A stretch of 64,000 bases of DNA from assembly GCF_038008685.1 (NCBI RefSeq), contig NZ_JBBOZQ010000001.1:1178001-1242000 (forward strand). Direction: 5' to 3'. Below, piece after piece: positions 19,224 to 26,878 of this stretch. The DNA comes from Lysinibacillus sp. FSL W8-0992. Lineage in GTDB: Bacteria; Bacillota; Bacilli; Bacillales_A; Planococcaceae. Position 1 is the stretch's first letter. Each line of letters starts with the position of its first letter. A model generated the notes under the pieces. The model did no database searches. It was not told the origin of the DNA and saw nothing but the letters and a program-made list of their open reading frames with translations. The translations under genes were made by a program, and so were the position numbers.

Positions 19224-19799
19224 ATGTTTAAATACAGCATAAATGAACACACATATTTAAAAATGTTGGATTTAAGTGATGTAGATGAATTATTTGCGCT
19301 AACGGATCGTTCGAGAGAGACTTTACGTGAGTGGTTACCCTTTGTAGACAATGTGAAGACGGTCAAGGATACGGAACAATTTGTACGAAATGCGATGCAA
19401 CAATATGCCGATAATAATGGAATACAGGCTGGAATTTATTATGATGGTAAGCTAGCGGGAGTTATTGGTTATCATCAAGTGAATTGGCAACATAAATGGA
19501 CGAGCATTGGCTATTGGCTTGGAAGTGATTTTGTTGGCAAGGGGCTTGTGACAAATTCTATGAGGGCATTCATCGATTTTGCTTTTGACTATTTAAAGTT
19601 AAATCGCATTGAGGTACGTGTTGCAGTAGGAAATATTCGTAGTCGTACAATTCCAAAAGTGTTAGGTTTTAATGAAGAAGGACGATTAAGAGATGCTGAA
19701 TGGTTGTACGATCATCATGTGGATCAAGTTGTATATGGGATAACCGCGGCAGAATGGAAAAAAATAAAAATGGCTAAAGAGGCTAATGTTGTACTATAA
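19224..19799 (+). CDS. GNAT acetyltransferase, RimL/RimJ-like
   Basis: 191 residues from ATG 19224; GTG 19215 lies within the AGGGGTGGG site. The GNAT core is visible: GVIGYHQVNW, GYWLGSDFVGKGLVT (acetyl-CoA loop near 98-112) and NRIEVRVAVGNIRSRTIPKVLGF. The closest well-known relatives are B. subtilis YdaF and the ribosomal-protein serine N-acetyltransferases. Substrate unknown. It is a single gene between two terminators. Confidence 0.87.
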   Translation: MFKYSINEHTYLKMLDLSDVDELFALTDRSRETLREWLPFVDNVKTVKDTEQFVRNAMQQYADNNGIQAGIYYDGKLAGVIGYHQVNWQHKWTSIGYWLGSDFVGKGLVTNSMRAFIDFAFDYLKLNRIEVRVAVGNIRSRTIPKVLGFNEEGRLRDAEWLYDHHVDQVVYGITAAEWKKIKMAKEANVVL

Positions 19800-19842
19800 T
19801 TTCAACGATAGTATGACAGTGATGCGGAGTTTTTGAGCTAAA

Positions 19843-19899
19843 AAAGAGGACTAGCCCTAAGTGATGTAGACGTCACTGTTTGGGTCAGCTCCTCTTTTT
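19843..19899. terminator. Bidirectional terminator
   Basis: AAAGAGGA-CTAGCCC pairs with GGGTCAG-CTCCTCTTT around a long loop, with a T run. It lies between the convergent acetyltransferase and rhomboid genes. Confidence 0.8.
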
Positions 19900-19904
19900 A
19901 TAAG

Positions 19905-20525
19905 CTATTTGCCAGCCATTTTTTGCTTGCGCCAGCTTAAAATTCTTTTGGGATGTAAGTAAATAAGACCGAGAATGAATCCTGTCACTAAACCACCTAA
20001 ATGTGCATAAACATTTACATTAGACTGTAAGAAAGTCATGATGACACTGATGACGATAATCGGCAATATAAGCTTACGAAGCATTGGCATTGTGCGACGT
20101 GTATAGTATACAAGAGCACCGAACGCTCCAAAAATCCCGAAAATTGCACCACTTGCGCCAAGGCTAGCATAACTTCCGTCATTAAGCATAAAGGTTGCCA
20201 TGTTACCTACGATACCAGATAATAAATAAATCGTAATGAAACGTGCTTTACCTGCAATTTTCTCAAGTTCTGGCCCAAATAAAAACAGGGAGAACATATT
20301 AAAGAGCACATGCATAAAGTTTGCATGCAAAAACATTGCTGAGAAAACTCGCCACCATTCACCGCTTTGTACGAGGAAATTGACCTGAATCCCATAGTTC
20401 CACAGAAGTTCCCCTATAACAGGAACAAGTGTTAATACATAAAGAATTAGATTCACTGCTATTAATGTTGAAACGACAGGGTAATAACTTGTATATTGCT
20501 TGAAATTTTCTGTTCTACTAAACAT
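19905..20525 (-). CDS. Rhomboid-family intramembrane serine protease
   Basis: 206 residues, six membrane segments. The catalytic serine is in GASGAIFGIFGA (about 121-132) and the histidine in AHLGGLVTGFILG (about 174-186). The L1 loop shows WWRVFSAMFLHANFMHVLFN. The N-terminal extension is short. This is a YdcA-like rhomboid in position (next to acpS/ydcC as in B. subtilis). Natural substrates are unknown. The ATG follows GAGGTGGAG. Confidence 0.9.
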   Translation of the reverse strand: MFSRTENFKQYTSYYPVVSTLIAVNLILYVLTLVPVIGELLWNYGIQVNFLVQSGEWWRVFSAMFLHANFMHVLFNMFSLFLFGPELEKIAGKARFITIYLLSGIVGNMATFMLNDGSYASLGASGAIFGIFGAFGALVYYTRRTMPMLRKLILPIIVISVIMTFLQSNVNVYAHLGGLVTGFILGLIYLHPKRILSWRKQKMAGK

Positions 20526-20589
20526 AGCTCCACCTCAATTTACAATTATTATACATGGCTTTTTGGAAATAAGAAAAGGAGAAGTTCAT

Positions 20590-20943
20590 ATGATTAAAGG
20601 AATAGGTCTCGACATTGTAGAAACCGAGCGTATTGTGAAGGCAATGACTCGTACAGATAAATTTAAAGACCGGATTTTATCAGAGAAAGAAAGAGCACTA
20701 TTTGCTTTGCATACAGAATCTCGCAAAGTAGAGTTTTTGGCAGGACGATTTGCCGCAAAAGAGGCCTTTTCGAAAGCGCTAGGCACAGGTATCGGTAAAG
20801 ATTGTGCACTGCAAGATATTGAAATATTAAGAGGGGAAGCTGGTAACCCTGTTTTATATTTTAAAGGAGAGCTTGTAAATGGCTTTGTCAGTATCACGCA
20901 TTCTAAGCAATATGCAGCCGCACAAGTAATATTACTGTTGTAA
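20590..20943 (+). CDS. acpS: Holo-[acyl-carrier-protein] synthase
   Basis: 117 residues from ATG 20590, behind AAAGGAGA. IGLDIVETERI at the N-terminus and GRFAAKEAFSKALGTGIG around 58-75 are the metal- and CoA-binding signatures. It transfers 4'-phosphopantetheine from CoA to ACP and so switches on fatty-acid synthesis. The acpS-ydcC-alr-mazEF order is the same as in B. subtilis. Confidence 0.96.
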   Translation: MIKGIGLDIVETERIVKAMTRTDKFKDRILSEKERALFALHTESRKVEFLAGRFAAKEAFSKALGTGIGKDCALQDIEILRGEAGNPVLYFKGELVNGFVSITHSKQYAAAQVILLL

Positions 20944-21034
20944 TAAAATATATTGCCTTTTCATCAAATGACATAACTGACACATACGGTTCATATATTG
21001 TCGTAGTGGATTTGAAAGAAGAAAGGGTGAAAGC

Positions 21035-22147
21035 GTGGGCAACCGTTTAGTTACTTGGCTCGTCTTAATTTGTGCGATATTACTTCTGTCGGCGTGTGGT
21101 ACAGCCTCACAGGAAAAAGTGTTAAAGAAAGTTAATGGTAAATGGTCAGAGACGAATGGTTATGAGTTAGACGCTAAGATGGAGATTAAATCAGGTGGAG
21201 AACCTAGAACATATGATGTTACGGTATGGCATACTAAACCTGATTTCTATCGAGTGGAAGTAGTTGAAAGTGGGAAAGATGTTTCGCAAATGATTGTGCG
21301 TAATGCAGATGGAGTTTTTGTTGTAACACCAACATTAAACAAAATGTATAAGTTCCAAAGTGATTGGCCAAAGAAAAATAGTCAGGCATATTTAATCGGA
21401 GCACTAGCAGAAGATTTAGCAGAAGATAAAAATTTAGTCATGAAAGAAGAGGACAAAGCATATATATTTGAAGCGGCTACTAGAAATAGCTATAAAAATA
21501 GTATGCCTCACCAAGTCATTACAGTTGATAAGAAAACTATGCTCCCTACATCAGTAGTCATTATGAATGATGTCAAGGAAGAGCAAATCCGTATCACTTT
21601 TAATAATATTAAATTAGGTGTACAACATGCTGCAAAAGAGTATGCTGTTGAGCAATTTACTGAATCAGATGATTCAAAAGGCGAACAAGCTGCACCTACA
21701 AATAAAGACGGAAAAGATGCTACTAAAGATGAAAAAGATGCTAAAGGTGAAAAAGATGCTAAAGGTGAAAATGGTGAAAAAGAAGCAGTCGGTGCAGAGG
21801 TTGAGTATGAAGAATTCCAAACGCATTATCCAGTTGTGAATTTCGAGAACACTAAAATGACAGATGAGAAAGCTATTCGCGAGGGTGGCATGGATCGTGT
21901 TATTTTAACGTTTGAAGGTGATAAAGCGTTTACGGTTATGCAACAACCAGTTATGAAAGAAACGTCTATGTTACCAGTTACTTCACCTGGCGATCCTGTA
22001 GACTTAGGATTTACAATCGGAGCTATTACCGATACGTCTATAAGCTGGGAAAAAGATGGAGTTGCATTCTTTGTAGCTTCTAGTAAATTAACCCGTGAAG
22101 AAATGGTGGAAGTTGCTGCTTCCATGACGATAAGCAGTATGAAATAA
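21035..22147 (+). CDS. ydcC: Outer-surface lipoprotein YdcC (LolA-like fold)
   Basis: 370 residues with a GTG start behind AAAGGGTG. The lipobox LLSACG places the lipidated Cys at 21. A LolA/LolB-like domain follows. Between about 215 and 250 there is a Lys/Asp/Glu/Gly-rich insertion built of DAKGEKDAKGEN-type repeats, and then a second compact domain (MTVMQQP, SSKLTREEM) ends the protein. In B. subtilis YdcC is a sporulation-associated membrane lipoprotein of unknown biochemical role. The repeat insertion is likely a length-variable linker. Confidence 0.88.
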   Translation: MGNRLVTWLVLICAILLLSACGTASQEKVLKKVNGKWSETNGYELDAKMEIKSGGEPRTYDVTVWHTKPDFYRVEVVESGKDVSQMIVRNADGVFVVTPTLNKMYKFQSDWPKKNSQAYLIGALAEDLAEDKNLVMKEEDKAYIFEAATRNSYKNSMPHQVITVDKKTMLPTSVVIMNDVKEEQIRITFNNIKLGVQHAAKEYAVEQFTESDDSKGEQAAPTNKDGKDATKDEKDAKGEKDAKGENGEKEAVGAEVEYEEFQTHYPVVNFENTKMTDEKAIREGGMDRVILTFEGDKAFTVMQQPVMKETSMLPVTSPGDPVDLGFTIGAITDTSISWEKDGVAFFVASSKLTREEMVEVAASMTISSMK

Positions 22148-22153
22148 TTTTTT

Positions 22154-22191
22154 CAAGCTACAGTTTTCGATATAAAGGAAGCTGTAGCTTG
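22154..22191 (+). terminator. Hairpin after ydcC
   Basis: CAAGCTACAG pairs with CTGTAGCTTG, but no T run follows, so it is a weak or non-canonical terminator. Confidence 0.45.
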
Positions 22192-22215
22192 TTAGAAAAA
22201 AATGTAAATTTGATA

Positions 22216-22259
22216 ATAACACTATTCTATAGATAATACAAACTATAGAATAGTGTTAT
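22216..22259. repeat. 17-bp perfect inverted repeat
   Basis: Arms 22216-22232 and 22243-22259 are exact complements (ATAACACTATTCTATAG) with a 10-base loop. There is no T run after it. It could be an operator, an RNA stem or the end of a lost element. Confidence 0.7.
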
Positions 22260-22310
22260 GTAATTTGTAAAAACAAGCGGTTTTTTATAGGAAAAAAAAG
22301 GGAGATAGCG

Positions 22311-22328
22311 ATGCGTCGTCGAATTTAA
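22311..22328 (+). other. Five-codon mini-ORF (MRRRI)
   Basis: ATG-CGT-CGT-CGA-ATT-TAA is preceded by AGGGAGAT at ideal spacing and an A-rich stretch. It is too short for a normal gene. It could be a leader peptide, or the first codons of a gene cut off when the repeat element at 22405-22576 arrived. No evidence of function. Confidence 0.35.
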
Positions 22329-22404
22329 GTAACGAGTGCTGTAAATTTTTATGTAAAGTTGATTCGAATTGCGGACGAGCATTATGCTTGAAATTCAACC
22401 TTTG

Positions 22405-22576
22405 CGGAAGTTCTTTACTTCCAGATGTAGAGGATGAATGCATTAAATTCAATGGGGAGCTTCACCCTTGCTGAATCAAGTTAAAGGATCTGAAGAGAGT
22501 ATAGATTTTTAAGAGAAGTTTTTTAGAAAGCTTGAGAAAATTCTGGATGTAAATAAGGCTAATGCATAATTGAATT
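22405..22576 (+). repeat. Dispersed structured repeat, copy B (degenerate)
   Basis: It shares with copy A the first hairpin (GGAAGT/ACTTCC), GATGAATGC, CTGAATCAAGTTA, ATAGATTTTT, AAGCTTGAGAAAATTCTGGATG and the AATTGA end. It lies 60 bases before alr, same strand. With the mini-ORF and the inverted repeat, it fills the 488-base gap between ydcC and alr. Confidence 0.65.
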
Positions 22577-22635
22577 GTTATTTGGTAGTTTTTTCAATAC
22601 ATAACGGTTTAATAAATAAAAAAGAGGGTATTCTA

Positions 22636-23757
22636 ATGGAGACACAGCAGCATTTTAGACCAACGAAAGCAATTGTAGATTTACAAGCAATTCAGCAAAA
22701 TATAAAAAATTTAAAAGAACTACTTCAACCAAATGTACAAATTATCGCAGTCGTAAAAGCCAATGCATATGGACATGGGGATATAGCAGTTGCACAAGCT
22801 GCTTTGGAAGCTGGCGCAACGATGCTTGCAGTGGCTACACCAGACGAAGCATTACATATTCGGGCACATTTCGAAGAACCAGACATACTAATATTAGGAG
22901 CATCACCAGTAGCGTTTGCACCTTATGCAGCGCAACAGCGTATTTCACTTACAGTATTTTCTAGTGAATGGATACAGCAAGCTTCAACGTTCATAACTGG
23001 TGAAGTAAACCCTTTACAACTACATATAAAGGTTGATAGCGGGATGGGGCGAATTGGGGTTCGCACAGAGAAAGAATTGTTAGAGGTATATCATACGATC
23101 AATTCAACATACAATGTAGAATTGGATGGCATTTTTACTCATTTTGCAACTGCCGATGAGAAGGATACAGCCTATTTCGATAGTCAGGTACAATTATTTG
23201 AAAAGCTTATTTCTACATTGCCTGAAAAACCTAGACTAGTACATGCATCCAATACAGCAACGGCATTAGTGAAAGATCATCATTTACACTATGACGCTGT
23301 ACGTTATGGCATCTCAATGTATGGGCTAGCGCCATCTACTTACGTAGGAGAAATTTTACCATTTCCATTGAAACCTGCCTTTTCACTTGAGAGTGAACTT
23401 GTGCATGTCAAACAGTTAAAAGCTGGTGATTCAGTAGGTTACGGAGCAACATTTATTGCACAGACAGATATGTGGATTGGAACGATTCCGGTAGGCTATG
23501 CGGATGGGGTTATTCGTAAGTTAGCTGGACAAGATGTACTTATAGACGGACAAAGAATGCCGATAGTCGGACGAATTTGTATGGACCAATGTATGGTTGC
23601 TCTACCAAAAGCATATGCTATAGGTAAGAAAGTGACGCTTATTGGTCGTCAAGGGCAAGAAGTTATTTCAATGGATGAATGGGCAACAAGACTTGAAACT
23701 ATTAATTATGAAGTACCATGCATTATTACAGCCAGAGTTCCTCGAGTATACATTTAA
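22636..23757 (+). CDS. alr: Alanine racemase
   Basis: 373 residues from ATG 22636, behind AGAGGG. The PLP lysine is in VVKANAYGHG (about Lys41), the second catalytic residue is Tyr near 269 (VGYGATF), and GRICMDQCMVAL is a late family signature. It interconverts L- and D-alanine, feeding Ddl for wall synthesis. It lies upstream of mazEF-rsbVW-sigB, as in many Bacilli. Confidence 0.96.
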   Translation: METQQHFRPTKAIVDLQAIQQNIKNLKELLQPNVQIIAVVKANAYGHGDIAVAQAALEAGATMLAVATPDEALHIRAHFEEPDILILGASPVAFAPYAAQQRISLTVFSSEWIQQASTFITGEVNPLQLHIKVDSGMGRIGVRTEKELLEVYHTINSTYNVELDGIFTHFATADEKDTAYFDSQVQLFEKLISTLPEKPRLVHASNTATALVKDHHLHYDAVRYGISMYGLAPSTYVGEILPFPLKPAFSLESELVHVKQLKAGDSVGYGATFIAQTDMWIGTIPVGYADGVIRKLAGQDVLIDGQRMPIVGRICMDQCMVALPKAYAIGKKVTLIGRQGQEVISMDEWATRLETINYEVPCIITARVPRVYI

Positions 23758-23841
23758 CTTGTTGCAGCATAGGTTTTTCACTTCTACAAGTAGTGGAGAA
23801 ATGTTAAATAAGTAATGACTTCTGTATGGGTCACACGGAGG

Positions 23842-23952
23842 CAGGCTGAATCATATTATTAGTTACTAGTGCATGTCTCAGATTTTAACAGGAGCTTTTA
23901 GAGTAAGCTCTAAAAAAGTCTGAAGGCAATTACGCCTGAGATGTAATTGATT
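23842..23952 (+). repeat. Dispersed structured repeat, copy C (5'-truncated)
   Basis: Only the 3' half is present: GGCTGAATCA, ATGTCTCAGATTTTAACA, a perfect stem (GAGCTTTTAGAG / CTCTAAAAAAGT region) and GCAATTACGCCTGAGATGTAATTGATT-type ending. The remaining parts of 23758-24266 show no gene. Confidence 0.65.
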
Positions 23953-24266
23953 TTATTTATAGCAGTCATCAATAAAAATAATTTCTATATACTTCGCAGT
24001 TAGAAAATATTTGTCGAAATTAATAATTGTGTGGGAAAACATAATCCAATTCGGTTATAACGTAGGCATATAAGGAATGTAAGCAACAGGCACCAATGTC
24101 AAAGAGACATATGGAAGCAGTATTTACCATCGACAACCAACGAAATTTTACAACTTGTTCTTCAAATAGTCAGATATTTTGTCATTTCATGTCTTTTCAA
24201 CAATATCTTTCAATGGTAGAATGAGTTGTAATGAAAAAGTGTATGGTTCCGTTGGAGGTGCTTGCT

Positions 24267-24530
24267 GTGTACGAGAAAAAGTTAAGAGAAGCTACAATTG
24301 CTGTTCAAGATAGACTGTTTCTACAAACAAAGGAAGTAATTGAAGGTGAATCTTTTGTGCGTTTTTTGTCGCGCAAAAATTTAATGCAGGAGCAACCAAA
24401 TCAAATACGGGAAGCTATGATGAAAGGATATGTTGAGATGTCTCATATTAATCTGATGATTGCAAGTGAATGCTTGCACGCGGAATATGAAGCACAACAT
24501 ACAGTGGAGCGTCTCGTTAGCGGGGGATGA
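24267..24530 (+). CDS. ndoAI: MazE-type antitoxin (EndoAI/NdoAI homologue), diverged
   Basis: 87 residues from GTG 24267, behind GGAGGTG. The C-terminal half ([18 protein letters not shown] and ERLVSGG) is clearly the B. subtilis EndoAI sequence type. The N-terminal ribbon-helix-helix part, which binds DNA and dimerises, is poorly conserved. The stop lies four bases before the mazF start, and the last residues wrap the toxin in known complexes. It should neutralise the toxin encoded next; whether it still represses its operon is unclear. Confidence 0.85.
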   Translation: MYEKKLREATIAVQDRLFLQTKEVIEGESFVRFLSRKNLMQEQPNQIREAMMKGYVEMSHINLMIASECLHAEYEAQHTVERLVSGG

Positions 24531-24534
24531 CACT

Positions 24535-24885
24535 TTGAATGTAAAACGTGGTGACGTTTTTTTTGCAGATTTATCGCCGGTAGTTGGGTCCGAACAAGGT
24601 GGCACTAGGCCGGTATTGATTATTCAAAATGATATTGGAAATCGATTTAGTCCGACTGTCATCATCGCAGCAATTACTGCACAGATTCAAAAGGCAAAGT
24701 TACCGACACATGTTGAAATAAATGCTGAGAAGTATGGATTTGAACGTGACTCGGTCATTTTGCTTGAGCAAGTACGTACAATCGATAAGTCTAGGTTGAC
24801 TGATCGTATTACACAGCTCGATCATGCAGTGATGGAAAAAGTGGATGGAGCGTTGATGATTAGCTTAGGGCTTGTTAAATTTTGA
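24535..24885 (+). CDS. ndoA: MazF-type mRNA interferase (EndoA/NdoA)
   Basis: 116 residues from TTG 24535, with GGGGGAT upstream. The protein is almost the same as B. subtilis Endo[38 protein letters not shown] and [17 protein letters not shown]. EndoA cleaves single-stranded RNA at UACAU sequences. Conserved Arg in GTRPVL and Thr in AITAQ form the active site. It forms an operon with ndoAI, and by position belongs to the alr-sigB stress region. Confidence 0.96.
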   Translation: MNVKRGDVFFADLSPVVGSEQGGTRPVLIIQNDIGNRFSPTVIIAAITAQIQKAKLPTHVEINAEKYGFERDSVILLEQVRTIDKSRLTDRITQLDHAVMEKVDGALMISLGLVKF

Positions 24886-24904
24886 TATACATATATGTAT
24901 AGAG

Positions 24905-24938
24905 CATCAGGGATTTTACGTATCCTGATGTTTTTTTA
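24905..24938 (+). terminator. Terminator after ndoA
   Basis: CATCAGGA pairs with TCCTGATG and is followed by seven T, so rsbV relies on its own promoter. Confidence 0.9.
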
Positions 24939-25098
24939 ATTTTTTGCGTTATCATATAGTTAAAATACTATTTAGTAGTATTAATAGAATGAAAAAAATG
25001 CAAGTAATATCGATTTATAAGTTTTGTAGAAAAATGTCGATGCTTTTATGTTAACTCTAAAAAAAATTAAAGTTATGATAATAAATATAATTAATTAT

Positions 25099-25124
25099 GT
25101 TTAACATCCGATAAATGTGGGAAA
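25099..25124 (+). promoter_or_regulatory. Sigma-B promoter of rsbV-rsbW-sigB
   Basis: GTTTAA at 25099-25104 and GGGAAA at 25119-25124 are 14 bases apart, matching the general-stress sigma-B consensus (GTTTAA, GGGWAW). It lies 38 bases before the rsbV start. It implies positive autoregulation, as in B. subtilis and Listeria. Confidence 0.88.
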
Positions 25125-25162
25125 AGAAAAAAAGTCGAATAAATATGGTGGAGGTGTACTAT

Positions 25163-25507
25163 ATGGACATGGTGGTGCATTTTAAAAAAGATGGTACAAA
25201 ATTATATGGGTTTGTTGAAGGTGAAATTGATACGTATACAGCCTCAGGTCTTCGTGAGGAACTAGAGGCAGTAAAGGTTACAAAAGGTATTGAAATTGAA
25301 TTAGATTTATCAAAAGTAAATTATATGGATAGTACTGGTCTTGGTATTTTTGTAGCTTTTTATAAAAGAGCTTTACGTGAAGAAGGTAAAGTAAAGATTG
25401 TTGGACTGTCTAAGCGACTACAAAGATTATTTGAAATTACTGGCTTAAGTGAACTGATGGATATTGAAACTGATAAAAAGGTGGAATTAAGCAATGAAGG
25501 AATTTGA
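25163..25507 (+). CDS. rsbV: Anti-anti-sigma factor RsbV
   Basis: 114 residues from ATG 25163, behind GGAGGTG; the longer upstream frame overlaps the promoter. It is a STAS-domain protein with the phosphorylatable serine/threonine motif NYMDSTGLGIF (about 51-61). Unphosphorylated RsbV binds RsbW and frees sigma-B. The end overlaps rsbW by 14 bases. Confidence 0.95.
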   Translation: MDMVVHFKKDGTKLYGFVEGEIDTYTASGLREELEAVKVTKGIEIELDLSKVNYMDSTGLGIFVAFYKRALREEGKVKIVGLSKRLQRLFEITGLSELMDIETDKKVELSNEGI

Positions 25508-25964
25508 TTATATTGAAATAAGGGTTCCTGCAAAACCTCAGTTTGTCAGTGTCATTCGTTTAACTGTTTCTGGATTAGCTAATCGTATTGGATTTAACTT
25601 CGATGAGATCGAGGATTTGAAAATTGCAGTTAGTGAAGCGGTAACGAATGTTGTGCACCATGCTTATAAAGATGCTGAGGAAGGCGAAATTGTAATAGGT
25701 TGCGCCCTTTATGATAACAAGTTGGAAATGATGATTGCAGACTATGGAAATAGTTTTAATTTTGAAGAAGTTAAAACAAAAATTGGGCCTTATCATCCTG
25801 AAGATAGTATTGCGGGGCTAAGAGAGGGCGGTTTAGGGCTTTATTTAATGGAAACTTTGATGGATGAGGTGATGATTAATAACGATGGTGGCGTAACTGT
25901 TTTCATGACAAAGTACGTCGCTAGGGAGCAGGTGGAAAAAAATGTCGAAAGAATCACTACATAA
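25494..25964 (+). CDS. rsbW: Anti-sigma-B factor / serine kinase RsbW
   Basis: 156 residues. A GHKL-type kinase: the N box is DLKIAVSEAVTNVVHHAY (about 42-59), and a glycine-rich GGLGLYLMETLMDEV lid closes the ATP site. RsbW either binds sigma-B or phosphorylates RsbV, depending on the ATP level and partner availability. It overlaps sigB by 23 bases, which couples their translation. Confidence 0.95.
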   Translation: MKEFDYIEIRVPAKPQFVSVIRLTVSGLANRIGFNFDEIEDLKIAVSEAVTNVVHHAYKDAEEGEIVIGCALYDNKLEMMIADYGNSFNFEEVKTKIGPYHPEDSIAGLREGGLGLYLMETLMDEVMINNDGGVTVFMTKYVAREQVEKNVERITT

Positions 25965-26727
25965 ATCTTCTTCAAAAGAAGATGTGTTAAAGTGGATAGC
26001 ACAGTACCAAACAACAGAGGATGAAGAAGCACAAACCAATTTGGTAATTCATTATCGAAATTTAGTAGAGTCCATCGCTCGCAAATATTCGTATGGTAAA
26101 TCTTATTATGATGATATCGTACAAGTAGGGATGTTGGGGTTACTAGGTGCAATAAGACGTTTTGATGCAAGTTTTGGCCGCAGTTTTGAGGCATTTGCTG
26201 TACCTACTATTGTTGGAGAGATTAAGCGATTTTTACGAGATAAAACATGGGACGTTCATGTGCCAAGACGAATTAAAGAGATAGGGCCACGTATTAAATC
26301 GACTGTAGAATCGTTAACGATAGAGTTCCAACGTTCACCTTCCATTCAAGAAATTGCTGAGCGATTAGAGGTACCTGAGGAAGAAGTTTTAGAAGCGATG
26401 GAGATGAGTCGCAGTTATCAAGCACTTTCAATGGATCATTCAATAGAATCAGATAATGACGGAAGTACTGTCACACTAGCTGATATTATGGGTAAAGAAG
26501 ATATGGGTTATGAAATGACCAATAGAAGGATGATCGTTGCTGATGCTATGGAAGTTTTAAATGAACGAGAGAAGCAAGTTATTCAGCTTACTTATTTAGA
26601 GCAGCTTAGCCAAAAAGAAGCGGGCGAACAATTGGGCATTTCTCAAATGCATGTATCCAGAATACAAAGAAAAGCAATTAAGAAATTACAAGAAGTCATT
26701 CTTGCAAGTGGTAGTGTGCCACTGTGA
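25942..26727 (+). CDS. sigB: General stress sigma factor SigB
   Basis: 261 residues, sigma-70 family type 3. Region 2 (YYDDIVQVGMLGLLGAIRRFD near 54-75), region 3 (SPSIQEIAERL) and the region 4 helix-turn-helix (SQKEAGEQLGISQMHVSRIQ near 220-240) are all present. It directs transcription of the general stress regulon. No rsbX follows, and no rsbR, rsbS, rsbT or rsbU precedes the operon, so the upstream phosphatase must lie elsewhere or be absent. Confidence 0.94.
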   Translation: MSKESLHKSSSKEDVLKWIAQYQTTEDEEAQTNLVIHYRNLVESIARKYSYGKSYYDDIVQVGMLGLLGAIRRFDASFGRSFEAFAVPTIVGEIKRFLRDKTWDVHVPRRIKEIGPRIKSTVESLTIEFQRSPSIQEIAERLEVPEEEVLEAMEMSRSYQALSMDHSIESDNDGSTVTLADIMGKEDMGYEMTNRRMIVADAMEVLNEREKQVIQLTYLEQLSQKEAGEQLGISQMHVSRIQRKAIKKLQEVILASGSVPL

Positions 26728-26878
26728 GGATGAAACGAAGGCGTTTATTACTAGAGGATTTCTCCGTCCAATAGCGATAAGCGTCTTGTTTTTTGTCTTT
26801 TTTTTCCATCACATAGACTATCCTTGGTTTTTTATTGAAGTGTAGTGTTAAAATGAAAAGAAAAAAGGTAGTGATAAT

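Noticed and set aside
22154..22191. Riboswitch upstream of alr
   Set aside because: Only a simple hairpin belonging to the 3' end of ydcC; no recognisable aptamer core.
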